In this document: positions 43,355 to 51,526 of the stretch, piece after piece
Position numbering within the stretch: position 1 is the first letter of the stretch
How the letters are laid out: every line of letters starts with the position of its first letter
The notes under the pieces: generated by a model
Database searches by the model: none
Told to the model about the DNA's origin: nothing
What the model saw: the letters and a program-made list of their open reading frames with translations, nothing else
DNA from: Ktedonobacterales bacterium
GTDB lineage: Bacteria > Chloroflexota > Ktedonobacteria > Ktedonobacterales > DATBGS01
Assembly: GCA_036557285.1 (NCBI GenBank)
Contig: DATBHW010000005.1
Coordinates: 124,001-188,000, forward strand
Length of the DNA stretch: 64,000 nt
Reading direction: 5' to 3'
Program-made: the position numbers and the translations under genes

Positions 43355-43400
43355 TGGCTGGCAAGCGGAGCCGAGAAACCCTGGCTCCGCTTGCCAGCCA
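43355..43400. terminator. Perfect 18-bp hairpin between convergent genes
   Basis: Arms TGGCTGGCAAGCGGAGCC (43355-43372) and GGCTCCGCTTGCCAGCCA (43383-43400) with a 10-base loop, between the GH5 gene and the convergent Tn3-like gene. No T-run is visible. The geometry (18-bp stem, 10-base loop) equals that of the hairpin at 32148-32193, also between convergent genes, but the sequence differs. Confidence 0.65.
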
Positions 43401-43430
43401 TCTGTAGATAGCTTCCCCGCCGATGCGTCC

Positions 43431-46325
43431 TTATGTACTCTGGCAACACTCAGGACCAGCTCTATTTCCTTGCGCTGTGTCGCTGATTACCCTATCGAAA
43501 AGATACTCCCCAACCAGATGAAGATGCTCCCACATAATCGGATGGAGATATTGCCACATATCCTCTGGCACAGGCTGACCACGCCTGGCAGATTCCTGAG
43601 CAGCGACTTCAAGATAGCGAGTATTCCATACAATGATCGCGTTGATGACCAGGCTTAACGCCAGGATGCGCCTGAACTGCGCTGCGGAGTCTCGATCACT
43701 CACGCGCCCCTGTTGGCCGAAAAAAATCGCCCGTGCCAGGGCATCAACCGATATACATCTATGCTGTCCTGCCAGCACTCTTTGACGCAGGGAAGCGTCT
43801 ACAATAAAGTTCAGGATATAACGTGTCCTGGCAATACGGCCTACTTCCTGAAGCGACTGGCGCAGCGTATTTCCCTCATCCATATTCTGTAGCTTCGGGA
43901 TGAGAAGAGAAGGGCGGATCAATCGGTCTTTTAATGACGCGGCAACCCGGTTCATTGTCTCCCATTGGGTAATAATCAACGGATCGCGGGTGGCATATAG
44001 CAAAAGGGGATCGAGTATCCCGTAGGAGGCTCCCTCTTGCGCTCGAATCATTATCTGGTCGGGCAGGTCATCCAGGGGCAGCGCCAGGCGATACCCCAGT
44101 AACTCGAAGAGACCATAGAGAAGATCGGTGCAGCCAGGGGTATCAGTAGCATGTTCCTGAATAGGGAGCAAATCCTGATAAACAAGGCCATCCAGAGTAT
44201 AAGGCGCTTCCTGCGCCAGAGGACTCACAAGACCTATCCAATACTGGATCGCCTGATCAGAAACATGGCTATAGATGTTCACTTTTCGACCCAACGCATC
44301 GCCAGATGCGCGATAGCGCGCATACGGGCCTGAGACAAGCCGCGCAAATTCGCTCGCATTTGACGAAGAAACAGCGCCAGAGCCAAAAGCTCTGGTCAGG
44401 GGCAGGCTTTGATGAAAGGCAATCAAGACCTGGATGGCCTGTTGCAGCGTCTCTTCACGGAGGTACCAATCATAGACCCGTACAAGCTGACCATGTGGAA
44501 TACCGGAGGCAGCGGCCATTGCTGTTAGTCCAATATTCGTAGCCTCAGCTACCAGCACCGCCAGAAGCGTAGATCGAATCGTTTCCTGATGCCTGGGGGT
44601 AGGCTCTCGTCTGGTGGTCAGGTGATCAAAAGCCGAGGTAAATCCAGTCCAGCTATCAACCTCTAAGAGAAGCTGGGGCAGACCAACCCTTGGCAACAAG
44701 GCCGTCAGTGAGCGGCGCATCGAAGCAGCGCCTGCGGGCGTCTGGAGGCGGTCCTGGGCGGTACGTATGAGTCGGCCATCTTTTATCTGAATGGAGGGAT
44801 GATCCAACAAGAGTCCGGCTGCTCTGGTCGCCAGGGCATCTAGCTCCGTTCTGGCTTGCGCCAGGTAATCCTCTCCATTGTGTGGTAAGCCACTGGTCAC
44901 GAACCAGGATATGCGCTCCTGACGCCATTCAGTGGGCGTATAGAGACCAGCAGACCAAGGGGCATAGTTACGACTTCCTTCTACCGAAAGTTCTCCAGAT
45001 CGCAGTGCCTGGCGGACCTGGTAGAGCAGGCAAAGTTCCCAGGCGCGCCTATCTATGCCATTGGGGCCAACTACTGCCCTCATCCAGCGTTCCGGCACAA
45101 AGCCAAGCGGAGCATCTTTCGGCGCTTTTTTGCGATGCTCACGATCCATCGTATGCAAAGTCTCCAGTCCTGCCAGCACAGGACTATATGCGCCCGGCGA
45201 GCTAAAGCGCAGCATTTGCAGCAGCACGCGCGCAGGTTCTCGTACCTGGCTAAATCGCTGTTTGAGCAAAGCAAAAAGGCCCTCGACTTCATTCTCATCA
45301 AGGGACCGACTTCGGCTTACAAGCGTGCTCACCTGCTCACGAGAGACTTGCTGAAAGATACGATCTCGCACCCGATGCGTGGGAACCTGGGGATCAAGGA
45401 GAACCTGCGTAATACCGCGAAACAAGCGCGCGCTCGTGAGGTTAGCCTGAACCTGCTCCATTTGAGCCTCTCTTAGCTCAGCATTGGCCCGCGCAAACAA
45501 ACGCCCTATCAGGGTATCGAACATCTCGACAATCACATCGGTGATCTCTGGGCCGCGCACGGTCAGGAAAGCCAGAAGCAGTGCGTACCGTTTGGCAGGT
45601 GGATAGCGTCGAAGGGCCTGAGCAGAAAGACGCCTTACAATAGCTGCCCATTGCCAGAGGCGCGGAGGTTGAATGCCTATCCAATCAATGGTGTCGGGGA
45701 GGGCTGCCCGAACCACCTCAAGCCGACGCCCTTCATCGCGGATCGCCTCAGTTGAGGCCGCATGTGGAGGAGTCACAAGCGTCGCCAGAATACTCCTTCC
45801 CTGGCATGTTCGGCAGAGTCCATCCAATTGATCTCGCTGCGCCTGGGTCAGTTGATGTGCAAGGTTCTGAAAGAGGGTCTCCTCGGTTTCACGGCGTACT
45901 TGATACACGATTCTCTGGATAACAGTCTTTGCAGCAGGCCGGAATATCTGCTGACTGGCTAGCCAGCCATAAGCTGCTTTGATGAGTTCAGTAGTATTGG
46001 CGGTTTGCAGAACCTGCGCAGCGAGGAAGGATCGCAGCAGCCCCGTATCTTCAGCAGTAAACGAGCGCAGGCGCAGATAGTCCTGCACCGCCTTCATATC
46101 TGTATTGTGGAGTACAGGGCAATTTTTGTATTGAATGACCGTCTCTGGTTGAATACCCAACTGGGCGCCGATGCAGGCGATAAGCGCTTCTGGCAGCAAT
46201 GCAGGATGCGCAGCCGCTATCGGGTCGGTACGCGCCCAGATAAGCAGTAAGGCGCGCTCCAGCCGCTGGAGGTCGTTATGTACAGCATTCACCAGGGTGA
46301 GATCGCAGGAACTCAACCTTATCAC
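43431..46325 (-). CDS. Tn3-family transposase-like protein, first catalytic Asp replaced
   Basis: A 964-residue protein matching Tn3 TnpA over its length. The late block SGDALGRKVNIYSHVSDQ, the EHATDTPGCTDLLYGLFELLGYR segment with the second Asp (Asp728), and INAIIVWNTRYLE with the Glu (Glu906) are present. The first catalytic position, normally the D of SSSDGQ, is Asn656 (SSSNASEF). The N-terminus is about 60 residues shorter than usual. Its GTG start overlaps the stop of the upstream glycosyltransferase (GTGA). No resolvase and no clear terminal repeats are visible. It may be inactive or repurposed. Confidence 0.85.
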   Translation of the reverse strand: MIRLSSCDLTLVNAVHNDLQRLERALLLIWARTDPIAAAHPALLPEALIACIGAQLGIQPETVIQYKNCPVLHNTDMKAVQDYLRLRSFTAEDTGLLRSFLAAQVLQTANTTELIKAAYGWLASQQIFRPAAKTVIQRIVYQVRRETEETLFQNLAHQLTQAQRDQLDGLCRTCQGRSILATLVTPPHAASTEAIRDEGRRLEVVRAALPDTIDWIGIQPPRLWQWAAIVRRLSAQALRRYPPAKRYALLLAFLTVRGPEITDVIVEMFDTLIGRLFARANAELREAQMEQVQANLTSARLFRGITQVLLDPQVPTHRVRDRIFQQVSREQVSTLVSRSRSLDENEVEGLFALLKQRFSQVREPARVLLQMLRFSSPGAYSPVLAGLETLHTMDREHRKKAPKDAPLGFVPERWMRAVVGPNGIDRRAWELCLLYQVRQALRSGELSVEGSRNYAPWSAGLYTPTEWRQERISWFVTSGLPHNGEDYLAQARTELDALATRAAGLLLDHPSIQIKDGRLIRTAQDRLQTPAGAASMRRSLTALLPRVGLPQLLLEVDSWTGFTSAFDHLTTRREPTPRHQETIRSTLLAVLVAEATNIGLTAMAAASGIPHGQLVRVYDWYLREETLQQAIQVLIAFHQSLPLTRAFGSGAVSSSNASEFARLVSGPYARYRASGDALGRKVNIYSHVSDQAIQYWIGLVSPLAQEAPYTLDGLVYQDLLPIQEHATDTPGCTDLLYGLFELLGYRLALPLDDLPDQIMIRAQEGASYGILDPLLLYATRDPLIITQWETMNRVAASLKDRLIRPSLLIPKLQNMDEGNTLRQSLQEVGRIARTRYILNFIVDASLRQRVLAGQHRCISVDALARAIFFGQQGRVSDRDSAAQFRRILALSLVINAIIVWNTRYLEVAAQESARRGQPVPEDMWQYLHPIMWEHLHLVGEYLFDRVISDTAQGNRAGPECCQST

Positions 46326-47668
46326 GTCGCCCCTCGCTTCTGGGAGGGCATGTCAAGCGTTGATAGCCCCTGCCTGTGAGCGCCTACATGTTGAGTCTTC
46401 TCCCAGTTGTTGATGCCTCTTAACTGGCGCAGCGTAGCGCGCAGGGAAGCGTAGGAGAGAATCCATTGGTAAGGCAGATAGGCAAGAGCCATCACCACTG
46501 GTGTTTTCCAGGAAGGTTTCAGTTTGTGAGCATCGGTGAACTCATAGAGTCCGATGACTGAAAGAACGAAATGAGCTATAAGCAGATAAAAAGGCAGGTC
46601 CAGAATAATGGCAACACCGGCAGGTGTCTTGATGGTGAACATCATGATCAGCGAGGCAAGCACATACAGCCCCAGGAGCGCCTGAGCAGATGGGAAGGCA
46701 AGGGTATAGAATGCCAGCAGACGCTGACCAAAAGTAGGCAGATGTTTCCATTCCCCCTTTATCAAAGTCTGCAAGAAACCCTGGCTCCAGCGCGTCCGCT
46801 GGCGAATGAACTGCTCCAGGGTCGGGGGCGTCTCCTCGCGTGTGACATAGCGATCATCATAGACAACACGCACCGGCTCTTTGAGGCAGCTAATGCGAAT
46901 ACCTATATCAGCATCTTCGGTCAGGTTATATTCATCCCACCCACCTACGCGATTCAGTATGGCGCGGGTAAAAAATACCGTATTGCCACCAAGGGTAATG
47001 GACCCTCTGCGCGCATGATAATGCAGACGACTTTTAAACCAGAAGAAATACTCCAGCACGTTCAATGTAGAATACCAGCTTGACTGGAAATTCATGAGTT
47101 GCACGCCACATTGGATAACCGGGACATGCTCCTGTAACATCAGGGTGTTCACAATGTTAAAGATGTCCGGGTGGATGTCGTCCTCAGCGTCGAAGATCGT
47201 CACGACCTCATTGTGCGTGTTTCGCAAGCCCACATTCAATCCATGCGGCTTGTTGATAGGGCGATCATTGTAACTCACCCCACGCACGGTATGTATTCCC
47301 GCTGCCTGTAACTGGTTAATCTTCTGCTGAGCTTGCTTAATTGTTCCCACATCATCCGCCGAGCAGATAACAACTACTTCCAGCAGTGACAGCGGATAAT
47401 GAGCACTTACCACCCGCTCGATAGTTGTCTGGATAACATCTTCCTCATGCCGGGCAGGCAGCATGACAGTAAAGGTTGTGCGCGGTGGGAGAAAGCGTGA
47501 TGGTACCTGTCCCTTCTGGTGAGCCTCCCGTTGATCCCAGGTATACAGCATGAGATAGAGAGTATAGACAGACTGAAGGATGAGCAGAACAGATATAATA
47601 AGTGAGCCAGGAATGACAACACTGACCCACAAGTTTGCAGCAGGGAGAGAGGCCAAAACAACATTCAT
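46322..47668 (-). CDS. Processive family 2 glycosyltransferase
   Basis: A 448-residue membrane glycosyltransferase. An N-terminal membrane segment (about 14-43) precedes the GT-A domain, which has VMLPARHEED, the DAEDD metal site (160-164), TEDADIG (250-256) and the processivity motif QRTRW (290-294). Three or four membrane segments close the protein. This layout fits polysaccharide synthases such as cellulose, poly-GlcNAc or hyaluronan-type enzymes; the sugar cannot be told. The stop overlaps the transposase-like start. A GGGGTAAG site precedes the ATG. Confidence 0.9.
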   Translation of the reverse strand: MNVVLASLPAANLWVSVVIPGSLIISVLLILQSVYTLYLMLYTWDQREAHQKGQVPSRFLPPRTTFTVMLPARHEEDVIQTTIERVVSAHYPLSLLEVVVICSADDVGTIKQAQQKINQLQAAGIHTVRGVSYNDRPINKPHGLNVGLRNTHNEVVTIFDAEDDIHPDIFNIVNTLMLQEHVPVIQCGVQLMNFQSSWYSTLNVLEYFFWFKSRLHYHARRGSITLGGNTVFFTRAILNRVGGWDEYNLTEDADIGIRISCLKEPVRVVYDDRYVTREETPPTLEQFIRQRTRWSQGFLQTLIKGEWKHLPTFGQRLLAFYTLAFPSAQALLGLYVLASLIMMFTIKTPAGVAIILDLPFYLLIAHFVLSVIGLYEFTDAHKLKPSWKTPVVMALAYLPYQWILSYASLRATLRQLRGINNWEKTQHVGAHRQGLSTLDMPSQKRGAT

Positions 47669-47717
47669 CGCAGCTTACCCCAGGTCCAGAAAAGATATAT
47701 GGCACTATTCCAGTTCT

Positions 47718-48191
47718 TTACTTTGTCTTATCGCCTGGAAGATCAAGGTTCTGCACATCCTCAACACAGCCATCGGACTGTGTTCGCACAATGTAAATCC
47801 TCTCAGCCTGCCAACCATCAGGCCGCTGTGCAGTAACCAGATAGACGCGCATTTCACCTCCTTTGGCTTGCGGGTGGGCGCTAAGAAACTCCGTCGTGAA
47901 GGTGATGCCCTGGCCGACATCAAACGCGCTCTGCTCGGACGCCTGCTGACGAAGTTCTTCTATTGAGAGACGCGCCTGAAGTGTTGGACAAAGCTGATGC
48001 CACCCCAGCGCCCCGTCTCGTGTGACAACTGATTTCATAAAGAGATCAGCGCGAGTGGGAGGCACGCTATGAGCCGCGCCCGAAGAAGCAGCAGCAGCGA
48101 AAGCACCCGCGCCTAACAGCACAACCAGACCAGCCAGGAGCATCAGGGACACCAATGGCCTACGCAGTACCCTCGCTTCCACTCTCTTCAT
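47718..48191 (-). CDS. Exported or membrane-anchored protein of unknown function
   Basis: About 157 residues. A basic start (MKRVEARVLRRP) and a hydrophobic segment (about 12-34) form a signal or anchor. The mature part (TRADLFMKSVVTRDGALGWHQLCPTLQARL onwards) has an alpha+beta pattern like NTF2-type domains, similar in layout to the outer domain at 14008, and contains two Cys. The start at 48191 is set by GAGGAG 5 bases upstream. It precedes the GT2 gene by 49 bases and probably shares its transcript. No function is assigned. Confidence 0.6.
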   Translation of the reverse strand: MKRVEARVLRRPLVSLMLLAGLVVLLGAGAFAAAASSGAAHSVPPTRADLFMKSVVTRDGALGWHQLCPTLQARLSIEELRQQASEQSAFDVGQGITFTTEFLSAHPQAKGGEMRVYLVTAQRPDGWQAERIYIVRTQSDGCVEDVQNLDLPGDKTK

Positions 48192-48329
48192 GATGGCTCC
48201 TCGAAGGCTGCGCCAGGCCATTCATTGTTCCCTTCTGATACCTTTTTGTTCCCGCATTCTAGTTTTATCGCTCCCGGAATTTTTTTTCTGTGTTTTCTAC
48301 TACAAACCTTTCGGGTTTCTGCTCCCATC

Positions 48330-49898
48330 TCATGGAAGGCTATAAGCCATGAGCTTTGCGCTTTCATCTGTACAGTAGAGGCGGCTGCCTACTACAATAG
48401 GGCTTTCCCAATGGACGCCGCTGATGCTGCCGCCAGAGGCTGCGGCGGCGCTGCCCCACAGGCGATGGCCGGTACGCGGATCGAGAGCCACCACTTCTGT
48501 GTTCATGGTTTCCACAAAGAGGATGGCTCCTGCTATAACCGGCGAGGTTGCCCCCACGCCCACCGTCCAGGCCACGCGCAACCGGGAAACGCCTGAAGAA
48601 GAGGTAAATACCTGATAGCCACTGATCGCGCAATTGTTGCTGACAAAGACCCACAGGTTGCCGCCAATCTGGTCACTCCAGACAGCAGGCTGCGTCAAGA
48701 CCGGACAATGATCTGGTGCGAACAACGTTTGCAGTTCGCCGCCAATATGCCCTTTACCACCTTGCCCACTCAAATCCTGCCGGTTCAACAGACGCAGCAG
48801 CCCCTCTTTATCTGCCTGTATCGCCAGATAAGGCGTCTTGCTACCTGTTATTTCAGGCAGCAGCACTGGCGCGGAACTGCCCAGATCAAGATCCTGCATA
48901 GAAAGCGAATCTGTCTCCGCAGGGGTATACGAATCCAGGATTTGCGTCCCATCTCCGGTCAATTCCAGTACACTCTCTCCCCATGCGTCGCCGCCTCGGT
49001 TGGCAGTATAGGGTCCGTTGCTTGTTGCGACAAAAATATGTCCTGTAACCGGATCAACATTCACGCCTCCACGCGCCCAGATGCCTGCGCCGTTCTCAGC
49101 GCATTCGCCAGGCTTGAGCAAATGGGTTCGAGCTGAACACAGGCTATTAAAAACATGACGTGTCCCCTGCGGTAGATCGATGACCACGACATGACCCTGA
49201 TACGGAGGAGCGTCACCACCAAAGCTTGCGGTAGTGACATAGAGCCTGTTATTGGCAATATTGAGCGCAGAAGACACTTTCTCGCTTTTTGGCATGGTCG
49301 TAACGATTACCGGCCATCCAGCCCCACGCACCTCCTGCCCGGTAGCCGCCTGGTATTTATGCACCTTGCCATCCAGCCCGTAGCTGTAAATCACCAGCCG
49401 GGAAAGATCGGCCACTGGCGATGCGGTAGTGATCTTGTTGGGATCTGTACTCGTAGAGGCCGTCGCCCAAAGCTGAAGCCCTGTTGCCGCATCAATTGCC
49501 AGCAGCCTTCCATCTCTCGTGGTGAGGTAAAGTACATCGTGGCGCGTGCCGTCGGGCAGCGGTACGGAAGGAACCAGGATAGGGGCTGAATCAGCGACCT
49601 GGGGAAGCGCAACAGCCCATAGGCGATGCATCCGCCCCACATTCGCCGCCGTAATAGCGGTTTCGGCGGAATTGACCTCACTGCGAGCAGCATCAAACCC
49701 AAAAGTAGTCCAGGCGCTCCCGCAAGCAGGCGTATCTAAAAAAGCGGGTGGCAGCCACCCAAGACGGTTAGGGCAGGGCTGTGCGGCAGGATCATCACAG
49801 CCAACCATTCCAATGACCGCTGCGGCGAGAAACCCGATCCCCATGAGGCGCAGTGCGCTTCGCATTCTGGAGGTCCGTTGTGGTCTTGCTCTACTCAT
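48330..49898 (-). CDS. PQQ-type beta-propeller lipoprotein
   Basis: A 522-residue secreted protein. A lipobox ends at Cys34 (MVGCDD). Repeated blades follow the pattern of quinoprotein or BamB propellers: LLAIDAATGLQLWATA, KVHKYQAATGQEVRGAGWPV and VVALDPRTGHRLWGSAAAA. The metal- and PQQ-ligating residues of dehydrogenases are not evident, so an enzyme call is not justified; a structural or binding role is likelier. The start is 8 bases after the stop of a NarL-type regulator, so the two form one operon. Two or more Cys pairs may stabilise the blades. Confidence 0.82.
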   Translation of the reverse strand: MSRARPQRTSRMRSALRLMGIGFLAAAVIGMVGCDDPAAQPCPNRLGWLPPAFLDTPACGSAWTTFGFDAARSEVNSAETAITAANVGRMHRLWAVALPQVADSAPILVPSVPLPDGTRHDVLYLTTRDGRLLAIDAATGLQLWATASTSTDPNKITTASPVADLSRLVIYSYGLDGKVHKYQAATGQEVRGAGWPVIVTTMPKSEKVSSALNIANNRLYVTTASFGGDAPPYQGHVVVIDLPQGTRHVFNSLCSARTHLLKPGECAENGAGIWARGGVNVDPVTGHIFVATSNGPYTANRGGDAWGESVLELTGDGTQILDSYTPAETDSLSMQDLDLGSSAPVLLPEITGSKTPYLAIQADKEGLLRLLNRQDLSGQGGKGHIGGELQTLFAPDHCPVLTQPAVWSDQIGGNLWVFVSNNCAISGYQVFTSSSGVSRLRVAWTVGVGATSPVIAGAILFVETMNTEVVALDPRTGHRLWGSAAAASGGSISGVHWESPIVVGSRLYCTDESAKLMAYSLP

Positions 49899-49906
49899 AG
49901 CCCTGG

Positions 49907-50554
49907 TCAGGAATCCTTAACCAGATTATGCTGTAAGGCCAGAATGACTGCCTCGGTTCGGTTCGATGCCCCCAACTTGGCGCGGATGCTGCCCACATGA
50001 TATTTGACAGTCGTCGTGCTAAGCACGAGCCGCTCGGCAATTTGCTGGTTGGATAACCCTTCCGCCAGAAGGTTCAAAACCTCAATTTCCCTCTCTGTCA
50101 GGTCGTGGCCCAATTTAGGCCCGACCCTTACTGTCCGAGCTAACGCCTGACCCGCTGCTGGAGCCAGGGTCGGCTCCCCACGAGTGGCTAACCGAATAGC
50201 CTGGGCTAACTCAGCAAGGGTTACATCTTTGAGCAAATAACCGATGGCTCCTGCCTGGAGAGCCTGCTGCACCAGATTGCCCTCCTGAAAGTTGGTTAAA
50301 GCAAGCACCCGAATGCCTGGGAACGATGCGCTAAAAGCGCGCAGGGCATCAATGCCTCCCATACCAGGCATCACTAAATCCATCAGAATAACATCCGGTT
50401 GGATCTCAGAAGCCAGACCCAATGCCTCTTCCCCGCTGCTCGCTTCTCCGACCACCTCTATATCCTCAAAAGCCAGTAAGGAAGTCTTGATACCATTCCG
50501 GGCGATGGTGTGATCGTCAACGATCATGAGCCGAATTGGGCTGGTTTCAGTCAT
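49907..50554 (-). CDS. NarL/FixJ-family response regulator
   Basis: A 215-residue regulator. The receiver domain has IRLMIVDDH at the start, phospho-acceptor Asp in [11 protein letters not shown] (about residue 58) and [11 protein letters not shown] LuxR-type helix-turn-helix closes it ([25 protein letters not shown]). No HisKA_3-type partner kinase is adjacent; the orphan kinases of this window carry HisKA domains and would not be the usual partners. It is cotranscribed with the PQQ-propeller lipoprotein, an uncommon pairing. Confidence 0.94.
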   Translation of the reverse strand: MTETSPIRLMIVDDHTIARNGIKTSLLAFEDIEVVGEASSGEEALGLASEIQPDVILMDLVMPGMGGIDALRAFSASFPGIRVLALTNFQEGNLVQQALQAGAIGYLLKDVTLAELAQAIRLATRGEPTLAPAAGQALARTVRVGPKLGHDLTEREIEVLNLLAEGLSNQQIAERLVLSTTTVKYHVGSIRAKLGASNRTEAVILALQHNLVKDS

Positions 50555-50861
50555 GGAAAGGCTCTTCTCCCTATGTCATCCTTCCAAATGACCGCGACTT
50601 GAGCGCCGTGACCCGATTGGCTCATTCCTAGAAGAGATGTATTGAGGGGGTGTTGCACTCTTTTCCCTATCCACGCCACGCGGTTTGCCAGATGCCAGAA
50701 TGAAATGGCAAGCCTTGCTACACCTTACATACCTTACTGCTGCGGCAAAGTATGAACCCTGGTGCTGCAAGTTGTGAACCAACAAGTGCCATGAAAGGGT
50801 GGTTCTTTAGTTGATTGGAGGCGCTGCTTTCTATGCGCATGCGCTCCAACCTGATCCTCAT
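50555..50861. other. Gene-free gap upstream of the NarL-type regulator
   Basis: 307 bases with no supported gene. The regulator promoter should lie here on the minus strand, but I cannot pick a convincing -35/-10 pair. Short open frames on both strands lack ribosome sites. Confidence 0.4.
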
Positions 50862-51248
50862 TTACTGGGGTGGTGTGGCTGATTGGTAGCTATCGCTTCC
50901 TCCAGTCGGCAAATCCTCCTGAACCACGTTTGTAAATAGGAACGGGTAAGCAGTATCCTCTCGCTCCCTGTTTAGACCGATGAGCAGATGCTGCGGAGCA
51001 GGCGTAATTGGAGATTGGACAAGAGCCTGGACGAAATCCTGAATCCAGAGCGGCTCGATGAGCGCCAGGACCATAGGTTTCACCTTAATTTTGCCGCCCA
51101 GGTTTTTTGACACGACCGCCGCGGCCTTTACTTTGATACGCTTTGCCGCGTTCAGAGCCTTCAGTTCCTCAAGCGCCTCATGAGCTTGAGGATCATCATC
51201 AAACACAAGCCTGAGAAGCGTCATGCGCTCATGTGGCTGGCTCGCCAT
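50862..51248 (-). CDS. Small soluble protein of unknown function
   Basis: 128 residues starting MASQPHERMTLLRLVFDDDP. The middle (HEALEELKALNAAKRIKVKAAAVVSKNLGGKIKVKPM) recalls the ferredoxin-like pattern of DUF1269-type proteins, but the similarity is weak and I do not assign it. The C-terminal third (TPAPQHLLIGLNRERED onwards) is hydrophilic. There are no cysteines and no membrane segment. The start is well supported by AAGGAGG 5 bases upstream; the longer frame to 51314 is unlikely. Confidence 0.6.
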   Translation of the reverse strand: MASQPHERMTLLRLVFDDDPQAHEALEELKALNAAKRIKVKAAAVVSKNLGGKIKVKPMVLALIEPLWIQDFVQALVQSPITPAPQHLLIGLNREREDTAYPFLFTNVVQEDLPTGGSDSYQSATPPQ

Positions 51249-51526
51249 GTATGCCTCCTTAGCTACAACGCTCATCCCTGCGCATCTGACGGTGCGGCTC
51301 ACCGTCGCCATCAACGCTCAATTTATCCAATGCTTCGAGGGCGCGAGAACCCCCTTTACTCTCTACCCTATCCCAAACCATATGTTCTAACCCCTCTCAA
51401 GATAGGCATCTTAGAGGAGAGTTTTTCACTCTCCAAAATGTGGATACAAGACTAGCCAAAAGATAGTCATCCCTTTTTCTGACTGGACTCTGGCAAGAGA
51501 AGCAATTTTCCAGACAAGCTGCCTGT

